This document shows, piece after piece, positions 12,399 to 24,978 of a DNA stretch of 64,000 nucleotides; the stretch's first letter is position 1; the number at the start of each line of letters is the position of its first letter. A program made the translations under genes and the position numbers. Source of the stretch: Urechis unicinctus (lineage: Eukaryota; Annelida; Polychaeta; Xenopneusta; Urechidae); NCBI GenBank assembly GCA_034190875.2, contig CM067356.1, forward strand, positions 48,036,163 to 48,100,162, in the 5' to 3' direction. The notes below the pieces were generated by a model. The model was not told the DNA's origin and did no database searches. It was given only the letters and a program-made list of their open reading frames with translations.

Positions 12399-13062
12399 TG
12401 ATCATTCGATGAACAAAACGATATTTGGTACGAGCTACACAATAAGACGCCTGGAGCTTAATGGGTTTATTGAAGTGGGGTTGTAGTTTACAAAGACACC
12501 TCTGATTTACCCGTTAATTATGATTAAACAAATGGTTATTCCGTTATAAAATATGCGTTAACAGGACGCCATAATGGCAACTGACGGAATATTCCGTTAC
12601 AATTTATATGTTTATGTCAGCATAATGATTATAGCAGGCAAATTTGCGTGTGGTTCTTTCATGTGGATGTAGAATTGGATTTCATGTTTTAAATTAATTC
12701 CAAAGGTCAATGAATCCTAAAATATTATCATCATGATGTTTAGCTAAGCAACTGGAATGAATGCTGACAATGCCCAACATCCACAAGCTATAATGAAGCT
12801 AATTAAGCATATTTAGCGGAAATGAACGGATGCTACCTACATTTCGTTTGCCTTGTTGCGTGCCTCTCTTGGAAGGCTTGGTTTATGTTGCTCTCGCCTT
12901 TAAGCAATGGCGGTGTCCTTAAAATGATTGGTTTCATATTGCGTGGTATGAAAGTGTGCGTCAGCCATAATAGGACACGGGACAGAGTGATGAGTTATCA
13001 ATAACAAATCAAAGTCAAGTTAATAATCACATTCCACATTATAATCACCGTACAGAGAGGCA
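12399..13062 (-). repeat. Composite dispersed repeat, inverted relative to copies in 27-56 kb
   Basis: Three adjoining blocks match, in reverse complement, sequences far to the right. 12399-12679 matches 56068-56360, including the shared core AGCTACACAATAAGACGCCT. 12713-12843 matches 51603-51740 and, with a 40-bp gap, 27674-27770. 12985-13062 matches 49833-49909. An intermediate stretch (about 12850-12980) resembles 27600-27660 more weakly. The blocks are contiguous here but kilobases apart in the segmental duplication, so this is either an older more compact copy or a cluster of separate repeats. Confidence 0.75.
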
Positions 13063-13069
13063 TTATGAT

Positions 13070-13859
13070 AAACTTTGTCAGAGTCTCGGTCATTTCGATA
13101 TTTGTCAATTTTTGGCTTCTTCCATCCCCACCCCACACCGCTCTATAACTAATAACGCACCATAACCCATTTAAACCACATAACACCCCCCACCCCTAGA
13201 GAAACGGATTTTTGGACGGTCCCTACCGACTCAATAGACCATTTAAAAACTGATCCGTTTCCACCTTATTACAGTAACGCAATCTGGTCCTATGGAAACG
13301 CTTTGCATTATTTCTAACTCCGAGGACGAGTGCAATGCAAAGATATGTATGACAAGCAATGGTATATAGGTCAATTCATATAATACTGTCAAGGTTAGGC
13401 GACGGGGCTTTTTCATCGGTCGTACATCAGATCACCCTCGTGGTTAGCTTATATGGTCAACGCAGACCAGTATTGCTGCAAATCTTCTAACCGTGGACGG
13501 AAGTATATAGCACACCATCCCATGTGCAAAACATATAGGGTGGCAATCACATAATTGAAAGGTATAATAACTTCATATGGTAAATCAGAGACGAACACCG
13601 ATCCAGAACTTTCAAGCGCTGACTAATAACTGAGTGAAATCTAGTCCAGGATGGCCGTCAGTAAACCGGCAGACAGAGCGTGGTCGCTACAACAGAATGG
13701 CGATTTTCGACTCTTCAAAACATTCAGTTTTCATAATGTCATCAAATTTTCCTGTAAATCTTGCATTTTTGGATAATTTCATTAGTCGAAACAATATTAT
13801 TATGATTCGAATTGCACAATATGCTGATGTATTTATGCCGTTTGCGATATGAAACGCCG
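13070..13859. other. Intergenic, nothing recognised
   Basis: No domain-like frame, splice-consistent exon or repeat was seen between the dispersed repeat and the terminal-inverted-repeat element. Confidence 0.5.
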
Positions 13860-15231
13860 TTAAAGAGATACTCGCGCAATTCATGCGACGCCTCGCGGAC
13901 CTGATAATTTGCCACCAAGAACGACTACTCCGCAAGGTGCAGCAGCGGTTTTTAACGTATGGAGTGATTTCCCTTTATAACTTCCGTTTGTAAACAAAAT
14001 TTGAAAGAAAGAAAATATAACGACAAAGAGGTGAAACGACGGTGGAAAGGACGGTTTGTAAAAAGAAGGCAAACGTGCTAGACTCCAAACTTTATCAAAT
14101 ATAGCCAGCAATTCAGCGGGGAATTTGACGGAGAGCGAACATGAGCCACAGATCGAATCAAACGTATCGGCGGAAAGTGGGTGGGGTATTGGCAGGAGAA
14201 TTGTTGAATTTGGTCATCTTGCTAATCAGTTGAAATCGTGCAAGAACTGTTATAATCCGCTATATCTGCACAACACTACAAAAGAACAGCGTGTTGGATA
14301 CGCTAGTATTCTGTACATTGAATGTGACTGTGGAATAATGAATTCAATAACCACGGGAAAGAGTCACATACCTCCAGACAAGTTGAAAAAAAGGATGCCA
14401 GTGTATGACATAAACACCAAAGCAGTGCTAGGTAATTTTAATAAAAAACAATCACAACAAGTGACACATAATAAGAGTGGGACAGGAAGACTAGCCCGGT
14501 TGCTGAGTGACAATACCTGTGGTGCTCCGAGGGTCACAGCCAACAAGAAAATTATTGAAACAATTCGGAACTATTTTCTTTTAAATTAGTTGCTGACTAA
14601 CACAAATTCAAGGAACTCAAACAAAGCAAAGTATACTCTGTATTTGTAATTTTGACCTAGTGTTAACTTTTCTTATCAAATTGCCAAACAAAGCTGCGTT
14701 TATTTGCTACAAATGCATGATGACCCCCTATTTTTATTTTTTTTCTGGATGTATATTGAATGAAGTTGATACAGGTGAATTTTCAATAAATTCTTATAGC
14801 AAGTTTTCATTTTATGATGATTTTTTTCATAAATATGTGTCCGAAAATACAAAATCCCGATATTCATATTGACGATCCAGAAAAGAATGAACACTAACTT
14901 TCTATATTTTTTGCAATATATGTGATTATCTTTTATTTATTAAGAATTTATTAGTATAATGATTCAAAATGTTAAGGATTTTATAAAGTGGCAATGACAG
15001 TCTTCATGAAAAATAAATGTTATAGTAATCTGACCTTGTGTTGTCTAACACTGTACCAAAACTGGCCGATTTGACCGATACACATACTTTTTGAAAACAA
15101 TTTAAAAAAAAAATAAACATGGTGACCCCAGGTTTTCTTTTCACTATTGAGATGATATGGGGTTAAAGGTAATATCTGCAATTTTTTATCCAATTTCTAT
15201 TATGCTATCATTTGAGTGAGTATCTCTTTAA
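13860..15231 (+). mobile_element. DNA transposon remnant with terminal inverted repeats (Mutator-like)
   Basis: The left end TTAAAGAGATACTCGCGCAA at 13860 is matched by the reverse complement of the right end at 15211-15231, with 14 consecutive identical bases and 18 of 21 overall. The 1.37-kb interior contains a Mutator-like transposase N-terminal fragment on the + strand. That is too little for a full transposase, so the element is internally deleted or non-autonomous. I found no convincing target-site duplication. The inverted repeats are short for classical MULEs, so the superfamily call rests on the protein fragment. Confidence 0.65.
14062..14589 (+). pseudogene. Mutator-like transposase N-terminal fragment
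   Basis: The open frame runs from about 14062 to the TAG/TAA-bounded end at 14589 without a clear ATG; an adjacent frame upstream reads a basic stretch (KRRWKGRFVKRR), suggesting a frameshift near 14060. The recognisable core reads GRRIVEFGHLANQLKSCKNC, then NPLYLHN, GYASILYIECDCG, TTGKSH and DINTKAVLGNF. This is the zinc-ribbon-like start shared by Mutator-like transposase proteins of invertebrates (two C-x2-C/C-x-C pairs, then the D-INT-A-G motif). The DDE catalytic part is missing, and the tail after residue 105 does not match the family. Confidence 0.65.
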
Positions 15232-15388
15232 AAGCTCTGCGTTGCAAGCATCGTTTTGGAATGTTAATTGGAATTACCGGTGGTATTAGGGGGTCTGTGT
15301 AGTGGTATAGGGCTCGCCACTGTCATGAGGAATAATGGGTCGTTACTTGTTATCACACAATACAGCCAACCTACCATACTGCAATATA

Positions 15389-15545
15389 TAAACCACGATG
15401 TCAACAAACCACGGTGTCAAAGAAAATCAAGTAAACAAACCTCATCGTACCATCTTTTGATAAAACTCAAAGTTAGGAAACCCGAAGTCAATAAACCACG
15501 GAGTCAACAGACCCATTAGTCGACAGGCCATGGAGTCAACAAATG
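15389..15545. repeat. Degenerate short repeat (AAACCACGNNGTCAACA-like)
   Basis: The phrase AAACCACG(A/G)(T/A)GTCAAC and variants (GGCCATGGAGTCAACAAA) recur about five times, separated by 10-60 bp. Spacing is irregular, so this is a cryptic repeat and not a clean tandem array. Confidence 0.5.
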
Positions 15546-16040
15546 CAAAATCAACCCGATATTATTCAACTGGAAAGCAAACGACATCGTATATCTTTAC
15601 CAACGGTGAAACTCAGGGGGATAAACATGTCCCAACATCATTTTTTACTCCATCATGATATAATGGGTTCTATCAAATTTAAGTCAGTGTAACTTTACAT
15701 CCCTCAAGTACTACAACGGGTCACAGAATGGTCGTCACGGGTATAAATGACGAGGTTTGTAAGGAATCAGACTGAGGATTTACTTTATTGCAGATTTTAG
15801 GTGAGTATTTTTTTACGAAGTATCTTTGGGATGGGGAAAGTAGCAATCTGTCAACGGGGTTAAATGTAGCATCAGTGATAAAACTGCCTTCTTCACAAAA
15901 ATGTTCAACAGGTTAATTAATGTAAATGTATTGTCTACAGTAAACACTCATTGTTCATCTATCTCGATATTCGAGGGGCAACTGACGACGTTATGATATT
16001 TTGCATTATGATGAATACAAAGACAATCAACGTGTCGGAC

Positions 16041-16165
16041 GCTAGGCGTTGCCTCACGGTTTCAGGCGTCACGTTGCGTGGTCGGGAAACATGTGTATTC
16101 GAATCCGTTATGATGTGCCTGCAAAGTGTGATTTTGCAAGACACCTCTTTGAGAACCATTTAAGT
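16041..16165 (+). repeat. tRNA-derived SINE fragment
   Basis: A box-like TTGCCTCACGGTTTCAGGCG (16049-16068) is followed about 35 bp later by a B-box-like ATTCGAATCC (16097-16106). Between them, GCGTGGTCGGGAAACATG fits the anticodon-arm and variable-region layout of a tRNA. The sequence after the B box (AAGTGTGATTTTGCAAGACAC) resembles the core of tRNA-SINEs widespread in marine invertebrates. The acceptor stem does not pair cleanly and there is no discriminator end, so this is not a functional tRNA gene. Confidence 0.5.
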
Positions 16166-16199
16166 CATTAAACAGGATTGGTATGAATCGTAAATAACG

Positions 16200-17400
16200 A
16201 ATGTTTTCCCCTTCAGTTTGTCCCCACTTCAAGAAGACCAATCCGCCACAATTTACGTGTCATGAACTGGTTCAAATTGAATAACAAAGCATTATCAAAA
16301 ATCGCTTCTAATTGTCATATTTACAAGATTTTATATCTGATAGATGAGGAAAGGTTTTAGTAGAATATATCGACTTCTTGCGTACTCGTTTACGACCACA
16401 ATTAGGATATTCTGTTTAATTGGTCTTTTTGATGAATCGAAACTTTTTGTGACTGAACCACTTTTTCAAGTTCATGAAAATTAGTTCAGCTTTATATTAT
16501 CCTTTAGATTATTGTACCTGCAAATAATCACCGTTTTTACAAAGATAATATTCAAAAATCGATGGTTTTAGTAACGTCACGAAAACTGCCTTAGTGGCGT
16601 CGGTGGTTAAATATTCATTTTAAAAATTGCGTAAACAAGAGCATTAATGGCAAACAAAATATATAGGTATTCATTTGTAACACTGAAAGTAAATTGCTGT
16701 AGTTGTCTTTTTTAACAAATAACGAGTTATCACTTGGCGACACTGTCGTCACATCCATTGGTGGAAGTTTCTAAATTAAAAAAAGCGATCATTTGTTTCC
16801 GACACGGGGCAATAGCGACAAATTTAATGACGAGTATATATAGAATGAGACGCAACAAACAAATGTCCCATCAGATAAAAGAACGTTAATTTGTCGTTGC
16901 GCTGAATACATTGGGCCATTTTACTCTGGTCATTTCAACCCGTGGAAGGTGAAAAATGTCAACACTGTCGTCCTTAGATAGCCGATATCCCATTACTATC
17001 GAAAACACTAGTTTAATGAAAAACTGTATTCGCGTCGATTTTCAATCATTATGTTGTAGGGGCGGTGGGAAAAGAAATTTTTAAAGACTACACAGTCACT
17101 TTTCTCTCAACACAGAATAACATATGGTAACACATGCTTTTGTCAGTTTGTTCATGTTAAGAGAAAGAATAAAGTCTTCTTCGTCTTCTTCTTATTAAAT
17201 ACCCCTAAGCATCTATTATAAATCAACTAGTTATCAATAGCATGGTATAGTACATTGATGACTAAATAAAACCTATATTCACGACCCGTTATCGGCACAG
17301 TATACAGCTATTTGACGTTTTGTGCCCCTGAATTAACAGCTAATCACCAGGGTTTGTTCCGCTTTCGTAATTGGAATCCTCTACTGGTGTTGACATCTTC
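16200..17400. other. Intergenic, nothing recognised
   Basis: AT-rich, with only short open frames and no repeat recognised on either strand. Confidence 0.5.
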
Positions 17401-17409
17401 CTCTTTCAG

Positions 17410-17492
17410 ACGACCCATCCGCCCTCATCGACATCCGAATTTCCCCCAATTACAAGTTCCTTTATATGCGTTGGCCGCAAAATCCCACTTAA
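17410..17492 (+). other. Candidate orphan terminal exon
   Basis: A good acceptor (TCTTCCTCTTTCAG, ending 17409) precedes 26 codons ending in TAA at 17490. The frame reads DPSALIDIRISPNYKFLYMR then WPQNPT. Third positions are about 62% G/C in an AT-rich background, which favours coding. No upstream exon, polyadenylation signal or family match could be found, so it may be a stray exon or chance. Confidence 0.25.
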
Positions 17493-19186
17493 ACTAATTT
17501 GTACCTTTGTTATTTCATAATTCATGCGCTAAGATAATTGTCCAGTAAAAAATTGCCGATGCTAATTGTCCGCGTGTACATCACTAATTACACAAGTATC
17601 AACCACCTTCATGTTACAGCTTTATGACGCAAAGCTGAACCACCATTATTGTCGAATTATGCCACGACGGCTAGTTCATGAATTGACGATTATGCCTGAT
17701 TTGGTTATGCAACACCTATTGATGTAAGGCGTGGTGGTGGTTTCCATTGGCTCCATTTGCTGTGAACATTAAGTGTTATTGTGATGAAAAGGCTAATAGC
17801 TCGAGAGTATGAAAGATATCTGTCAGGCCCATGTAAGGAATGACCCTTTCGCCCCTGCCTTGCACAGTCACACAATCACAATCACTTGAAGAATGATGGT
17901 AATTACTTGCTATATGAATAGAGATGCTACAATTGATTATTATCTTTCTAGTGTCCATTAGTCTGGTAACTAATTGGTGTCCATTAGTCTGGTAACAAGT
18001 TGGCGGACCGCTTATACATAAAATAAGAAAAATTGGCACAACCATAATAAATCAAAGATACGCACTCGCTCGTCAAAGATTCATAAAGATAAATGTTTCG
18101 TTTCTTTCCACAAAATCCGCCCCTAGACTCAGAGACAGCTGATGTGTGGCAAACTGTTATAAACGATAAAGTCAGGGTAGGAATACGCATTCAAGGTCGT
18201 ACGTATATCGCCTCGCACAGATTCTCTCAAATAATCGGGATAATTGCATGTGGTGCACGAGCACTCCACACGTCGCTCGTCGGCTTCAAAATTTGTCCCG
18301 TCTCAGGGGCTTTCGCCGACACTACCTCTTTCATTGGCCTTATTTTTGTTCGTTTTTCCGAACCAAGCGTCTTCCTCTTTAGCTCTAAATGGTAAGGCAG
18401 AAGTAATTTCAAACCGCAACATTATGCATACAAATAGTCTGTACCAAGCCAAATTCGTGCCGCTCGCACAACGAGTTACTGATCGACAACGCACTGCCAG
18501 TAAAAAGCACGGCCGCTGTTGGCGCTGTATGCGCCTGTGACGTCAGACCACAAAAAAGGCGGCTTCTATGAAATCAGCCCAGTACCAAGCTATCTCAGTT
18601 GAATATTATTTATTGTCAGTGAATAAATTTCATCACAGCTATTTTTACATATGCTGTCCCTTGCCAACTTTTCCAACCCTATTTTTAGAAAATAATTCGA
18701 CACTCACCCAACATATACTCCCAAACCCCCCTGCAACCCCCAAGCCACATCCAGTGTTTCCCTAGTATGCTATCACCGCAAAAACAGCCCATGGGTGCTG
18801 CTCTGCGCAAGCAAGTAGCACCGTTGTTTTCGATACCCGGTTAAAAACGTTTCATTTATAAAAGTCAAGATAAGTCAACATAGACTGATAAACATCAGTG
18901 ACGACACGAGATGATCTCCCTGTATCGAGGTTTGAGATTTGATTCACGCGAACCGATAGCCAACGTGGGATATCTACTGACCAGGATTAGAATTATTACC
19001 CAGGATCAGATTTTTGTGCGAGATTTTATCATAACACCTCTATGCACGGTGCCGATCAAGAGAGTCGGTGCCTACAGGGAAAGGCACCCCGCCCCCATGG
19101 ATTGTAGTCTAGGTCCCCATTCCCTTGAGCCCCACACTCCGGCTGGCACAACTCTCCCTGTCTTGCGACAGATTACCCAGAAAACT
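17493..19186. other. Intergenic, nothing firmly recognised
   Basis: A less AT-rich, CpG-containing patch lies at about 18060-18560. It has a 100-codon frame (18093-18395) and a palindromic TGACGTCA at 18538, but no domain, splice or TSS evidence that would make it a gene or promoter. Confidence 0.4.
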
Positions 19187-19839
19187 GCTTACATACTTCT
19201 AGTCATATTTCGTGTATCATGACAGATTACGTGATTGTGTAACAACGGTTTCAACTGAATCAAGCATTACGCTTTGAGACCGACTTCTTGATCTGAATCT
19301 AGGGGAGTGAAAATGATGATCACCTCTGAGTCTACGCGTTGGTTAATTAGACCGTTTGTTATGATGAACACAAGGCAAGCAACATATTGTCTCAGTGCAT
19401 AAACGACTTTATGCAAGGACCAGAAACACGTTCTTATATACACAGAGAGATTAATTATAGCTGTAAACGTGTGCTCGAGGTTCGAAGATGCATCATATAA
19501 TTGCCGTATTGAAGAAACCCATCTCTGTTTAAAACGCTCCAGCAGCAAATTGAAGCCGCATGATGTTGATATTTCATCACCAGTCTCTATACAGAAGGAC
19601 AGTTATAAAGTAAGAATCGAAACAAAATATTGAACTCGTAGTCTGCGCTACGCCAGTAGCTTTACAGCAGCTGTAAGCTACGACATTGAGCACTTTTGAA
19701 CTTTTGCATCTTTGGGCCAAATGTCTATACAAATACCACCCCCATTTGTCAGGGAAATTGATTCGACTGATGCAGCATGATAGTGGTCCGTACAAAGGAA
19801 TTGACAATGGACCTGGGTATCATTACTTCGGGTGATACA

Positions 19840-20190
19840 ATCTCTTCTTCCCTTTGCAAGCATGGCCGTATTCATTTCACGTCTGCTCTCTATTTCCCAG
19901 ACGACCATCAATAAAATTGGATTGCATCATGATGGATGTGGGCCCAATACTTTATTCCCAGGGACATTTGGTGGCTAGATAGAAGCTATATTTCCGCATA
20001 ACATTCATGCTTGACACTATATAACAATACCAATAACCCCTAAACAGCAACACTAAACTATGCCATATATATCGCCAATATCAGGCATTATACTGCGGCG
20101 TTTGGCATAGTAGAAAAGGGGGTTCTATCAACGATTTTAGTGACACATTTAAGTGGCAGAATAAATCCAATGTCATGTATCGGAAATGCT
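19840..20190. repeat. High-identity island of the duplication, copy A
   Basis: Over about 320 bp this differs from 41745-42084 at only about seven positions (about 98% identity), although other parts of the duplication differ by about 16%. It contains a 9-bp inverted repeat, ACTATGCCA at 20056 and TGGCATAGT at about 20100. Confidence 0.85.
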
Positions 20191-20305
20191 ATTTATTATG
20201 CCTCGTGATAAGGTGTACTGTGTATACAGTGTTGTTGGACCCTATGAGATACATTTGCTGCCGCGTTTTATGATCGTGAATATCATATGACGGAGGGGCA
20301 TATTA

Positions 20306-20411
20306 GACCTAATTAAGAGTTCCTGGGTGCACAAACCTAATCATGAGTTCCTGGGTGCACATACCTAATCAAGAGTTCCTGGACGCACAGATCTAATTAA
20401 GAGTACTTCAG
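20306..20411. repeat. 28-bp minisatellite, about 3.8 units (copy A)
   Basis: Units read ACCTAATTAAGAGTTCCTGG then GTGCACAA with small variations. The homologous array in copy B is at about 42229-42331, so the array predates the duplication. Confidence 0.9.
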
Positions 20412-20622
20412 GAGTAATGAATAGCACAATATTTCACTTCCAACGGCTATTCCGTCTTTTTCAGTCTTATCGCAATAGAACGTCAATCATCGAAATTACA
20501 TTGATATGATCTTATCGCATCGGATGATTTAAAGCAACTTACGACACCTGAATAACTTTAGGAAATGGTAGAACAGCACGGTTTTGCTGGCATTGCAAAT
20601 AAATCTTTTATTGTATGGGGGC

Positions 20623-20626
<4 letters not shown>

Positions 20627-20706
<80 letters not shown>
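20627..20706. repeat. (GA)n microsatellite (copy A)
   Basis: About 40 GA repeats, with further GA-rich sequence to about 20782. Confidence 0.97.
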
Positions 20707-20709
<3 letters not shown>

Positions 20710-23339
20710 TAAAATATGTCAGTCTTTTTGCACATTGTGAGAGAGAGAAAAAGAGAGTGTGGGGGAGTGAGACTGAGAGAGTAAAATATGTCAATCTTTT
20801 TGCACATTTCTGTGTTCAAATGGTAGACTTATCCTTGGTTAGAGGCTTCTGAGAGTTAACTGACAATCAAAGATTTAACACACACGCGGTTTGCTAGAGC
20901 ATGTCTGGTTGGGTCATTCGTAATTACTCCAATGTCGGACTAAGGCCGTACTTATAGAGCTATAGGTAACGAATGTAAGGAAGCATAACACAAGACCGCT
21001 GATCACATATGTTCCTCATTTGGGTAAAGGGCATGTATGATAGTGATTATTTTCATCGTGCTTTGTGCATATTCTGCTCAATTTAATTAACTAGTTAGTT
21101 AAGTACTTGGTTGATATTCGAAGAATTTTCATTCATAATTAACTGAGACATAGCAACTACAAGGTCACTCAGATTCACGTCTCGTTATATGATCGGATTC
21201 TGTTTCCAAGATCCGAATGACTGTATGAATAAGCCAAATGACACGATCAATTACATAATTGAATGTCAGTTATCTATTACGGTATGCACTTTGCATTAAG
21301 TTAATTCAGTTAATGTTGACTGGGTTTTGACAGCTGATTGAGGAGAGTTGGACGTGAGGTTATCTGGCAAAATCAGTACTCGACCGTAATAAACAAACCG
21401 AATCAATACAGCCGCTTTATCTTCACAGTAAGAATCAAGGATTCATATGCGTGTCGATAACAAAATTGTCGATAACATCAAACAATGAACTTTCTGCATT
21501 CTTGGTAATGCCAGGTGTAATTCCATAGAAAGCAAAGCCACTTAATAGCATAGTTATCCTGAGACATGCAGCTGACCACATTCAACTATAAATAGTGAGG
21601 AATGTGAAAGTCTTCTTACATCCCACCATAAGAATATAGTTTATAGTATGGTCCCAGTAACCACTCTCTAATTTAATAGCGAGTAGCCACAGACACATGT
21701 CATATGATCATTTCTAGAAACATTATCAGAAAATCGTTTATAAAATATTTGAGTGTCTGACTTGCTCCTTATTATTAATTATAAATTGTTCAACAGAGAA
21801 ACTCTACAATTGCGCTATTCTTTAAAGCGCTTGAGAAAAGATTATTGGAAGAGGTTTACTCAATGGGTAAATGGTAGATTAAGCTGAATTGATGCGGTTT
21901 GGGCCATTAGCTTAAATGGTGTCAAAGTGTATTGATGCTGGTGGCTACATATTACCCTAATTCAACACTGCATCACTCGCATTTCGCAATTCCATTTATT
22001 TCCACACGACGCCACCAGTTAACCACTCTATCCCAGGCAATGTAGATCGTTGCATATTCGCTGCATTTATAGTTCACGGATATAAAAACAGGTCAAACTG
22101 GTATTTAACAAGCAACTAAAACGAATAACTTGCCGAAGGGAAGATAACTTTGAGCAATTTGGCTTCATATGAAATGGCACATTATGATTATACTTACTTT
22201 CATCTACATTGATATGCGTGATTTGTTGATATGATCTAATGCTACAAAAAAACCTTCTTAATTCCAATAATAATATATATATAGGACTAACTGGATATTT
22301 ATTGTGCTATTAATGAAATGGTCGCTCATATATGGCAATAATCTGGCTCAAACGGGTCGTGGTTTTACAGACAATAAGCTAAAAAAATAACTTCTTAATA
22401 CATATAATCATGTTGCTATAACTGTGACGTGTCGATGTAATAACATATGCAATGTATTTACTTGAAAGAATTCAACTGTAGTTAAATGCCGACAGCAACA
22501 GAAACTCGCTTACAAGAATTGCATGAGCTTTCAATGTCGCACCGGCTCTTATAAGAAACACTAACTGAGCTAATGATATGCAGGCAGCATATGATGCATT
22601 TCGGTAAATTTGTTTTATTAGCTTCGTTTTCCCTCTTGACATTTCATATCGTTGGCAGTTATTTTGTTATATTTCAGAAATCCTCGAACAACAATATCGC
22701 ACAGGCTAGGTATTGCTGACATGCATTTGGAAGTAACCATATAGCCGTATGCCGACGAAAAAAGACCAACTTAATAATTATTCATATCTTGAGTGGCATT
22801 ACATTAAGCTGAATCATGATGTGTTTATTGTTGTCTTTTACCAAGAGTCTACATTACATCAAAATTTTTATTGTCGATGTTTTATTGACAGATAATCGAG
22901 GAGCAATACCGCAGAATACGGGAAAACTTCTGTCAATGTTCTGTGACATGATTGACAATTTATTGATGCAAGCTAATTAAGTGAATAATTACATAATATG
23001 TTACAAAAAATCATCATAACAATGATGTTGGCAAATTATTAGTCATAAAAAAGGACGTGAAACTCAGCCAATGTGAAAGTAGGGAAGGGGAAAACTGGGC
23101 AAAATGGGCTGGAATAATATAATGACGGAAGCAAATAACCCAACCAAAAGTATCATTGCTTACCTGTTAACATGAGCTCGACATTAAAGGGTGAGGATGC
23201 AGTGAATGACAAGACGAGGGTTGTAAAGCACAGTACAGCCTGTCACCAGGCTACAACAGCCAAGGTCACTGGAATGTATTATTATATGTCACGACTTACT
23301 ACCTGTTACGTTGGTGAGATGTAGACTGGCTGAAATCAA

Positions 23340-23950
23340 ACGTTGGGTGCTATGTCACCAGCAACTCCAAAACCATGTACCGGTACACTATTTTACAGTC
23401 AGACCAGCATTATGTACACCCTACTTCATAGTCATCAGCAGCAACAATAGCAACCCAGCCATACCCGGATAGGAAGACATCACATGTGGAAGGATATGCA
23501 TAAAACTCTGATATTGATACTGGATCCCCATTTGATTGTAAAACCAAGAACCTCTTTATGTGTTCACTCAATCCAATGCCTGTCTGCAACAAGGGATCAA
23601 ATCTCCAGGAATTATCACAGATAAGGACATTGATGTCCTTGCATCAACTGAGACCTGGTTATGTGACAGGTAACGAAACAGATACAGTTAATACCGCTAA
23701 TCTGTTGCCAAATGGCTATGATATATTACACCTCCTTCGGCTATCAGGCTGTGGTGGTACAGACAGAGTATTGAGATCTCACCTCTAGCACCAGCACTGA
23801 TTTATACCTCATCTGAAGTGCTCGAATATAAGTAATACATAGTCCTCCCTCTGCAATAAGTGTACTACAAAAATCCTTGGTGAAAAATTACAAGAAATAA
23901 ATTGACAGCAAATCACAAGGATATTGAGAGGATAAGCGTTAAAAAAGCTA
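23340..23950 (+). pseudogene. LINE relic, endonuclease part (copy A)
   Basis: This is the counterpart of the longer relic in copy B. Only the leader and the start of the AP-endonuclease region remain, recognisable as MCSLNPMPVCNK and then GNETDTVN, LLPNGYDILH. Everything downstream up to about 24250 has no match to the copy-B relic, implying a deletion of roughly 1.4 kb or more in copy A after the duplication. Confidence 0.7.
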
Positions 23951-24753
23951 TTATAATATTAGGCACAAATGTTTTTTGCGTTTCTTCCCGAACGAATCTT
24001 GTACCGTGGTGTAGCATAGCAATACTATGCGTTGCTTGTTGGCTTAGAAATACTGGCTAATGTGTTTACCTTGAGAAAGAGGGAGCAGATCAGCGCTTGG
24101 AAAGTCAAGAGCGAGACTTTCATTTGACATGTCCCCCCTACTGTGAAATTGGGTGCTGCTATAGGAAGCGGAGAAGATATATGATCCGCAAATTAAGGAT
24201 TTTAGCTAGAGTAGAGGCTCGCAATTGGTAACATAATGTAAGCCATAATATTGCAATAAACATTGAATATATGTATATACAATGTTAAGATGCAATCTCT
24301 TTCGTCACATGTATTGCCGACTAGATATCATGACAACTCGTACTTAAGAAACTGTCAATTTGAGCATAGTCTGATGTAATGGTCAATAAAGGAACAGTAT
24401 CCTATCTCACATTCCAACCGGACGATCCCAGTAAATTTGTATTCAATATCTGATGCTGTGACGCACTGCTACATTGATGTCCCGCTTGCATTTTTGAGGC
24501 GATACGTTACTTGGATTTGATTGGTGTTTTAATGATCGCTGACTTGCGTATGAGTGTGATGTTGTTAGCAAAAGGACCTCGGTGAAATCATACATTTAAA
24601 CGCTTTTCATTTATGTATCTAATTGTAGCATCCAATTGTTGGACAGTCCCATTTAATGTAGAATATTTAATGTGTGTTTGTAACGTAGCGATAGACTCAT
24701 TGACACAAGTTGTCAGTAAGCCTCTACTGAATGGAGGGAACATGATCTTGTAC

Positions 24754-24872
24754 CGTGGTGTAGCATATTGCAATACTATGCGTATCGCAAATATGGCTTG
24801 TTGGTAGAACCGATATTAGAACGGTCTAATGATTGCTTGAACACGCGTTACCCGCTGACACAGCATCTCTCT
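24754..24872. repeat. 119-bp block identical between duplication copies (A)
   Basis: Identical base for base to 48401-48519, inside a wider 24296-24900 stretch at about 95%. It contains short inverted repeats (GCATA...TATGC; ATTAGA-ACGG-TCTAAT). A partial copy of its start also lies at 24000-24045. Confidence 0.9.
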
Positions 24873-24978
24873 ACTGGTCTAATAAGTGTTTTTAGTATCA
24901 TCATGGATGAAATGAGCTATGACACTGAGGAGCCGATTACATAGTGGCTGACGTGATATGCAGTGACATGCGCATGTT

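Noticed and set aside
14364-14546. Minus-strand frame across the Mutator-like fragment
   Set aside because: Shadow of the + strand frame, which carries the recognisable cysteine and D-INT motifs.
18093-18395. 100-codon frame in a less AT-rich patch
   Set aside because: No recognisable domain, no splice context, and an overlapping frame on the other strand is equally long.
18538-18545. Palindromic TGACGTCA, a cAMP-response-element-like site
   Set aside because: An 8-mer is expected about once in a window this size and no transcription start is evident nearby.
20565-20852. Arg-Glu repeat frames, and Leu-Ser on the other strand
   Set aside because: Products of the (GA)n tract.
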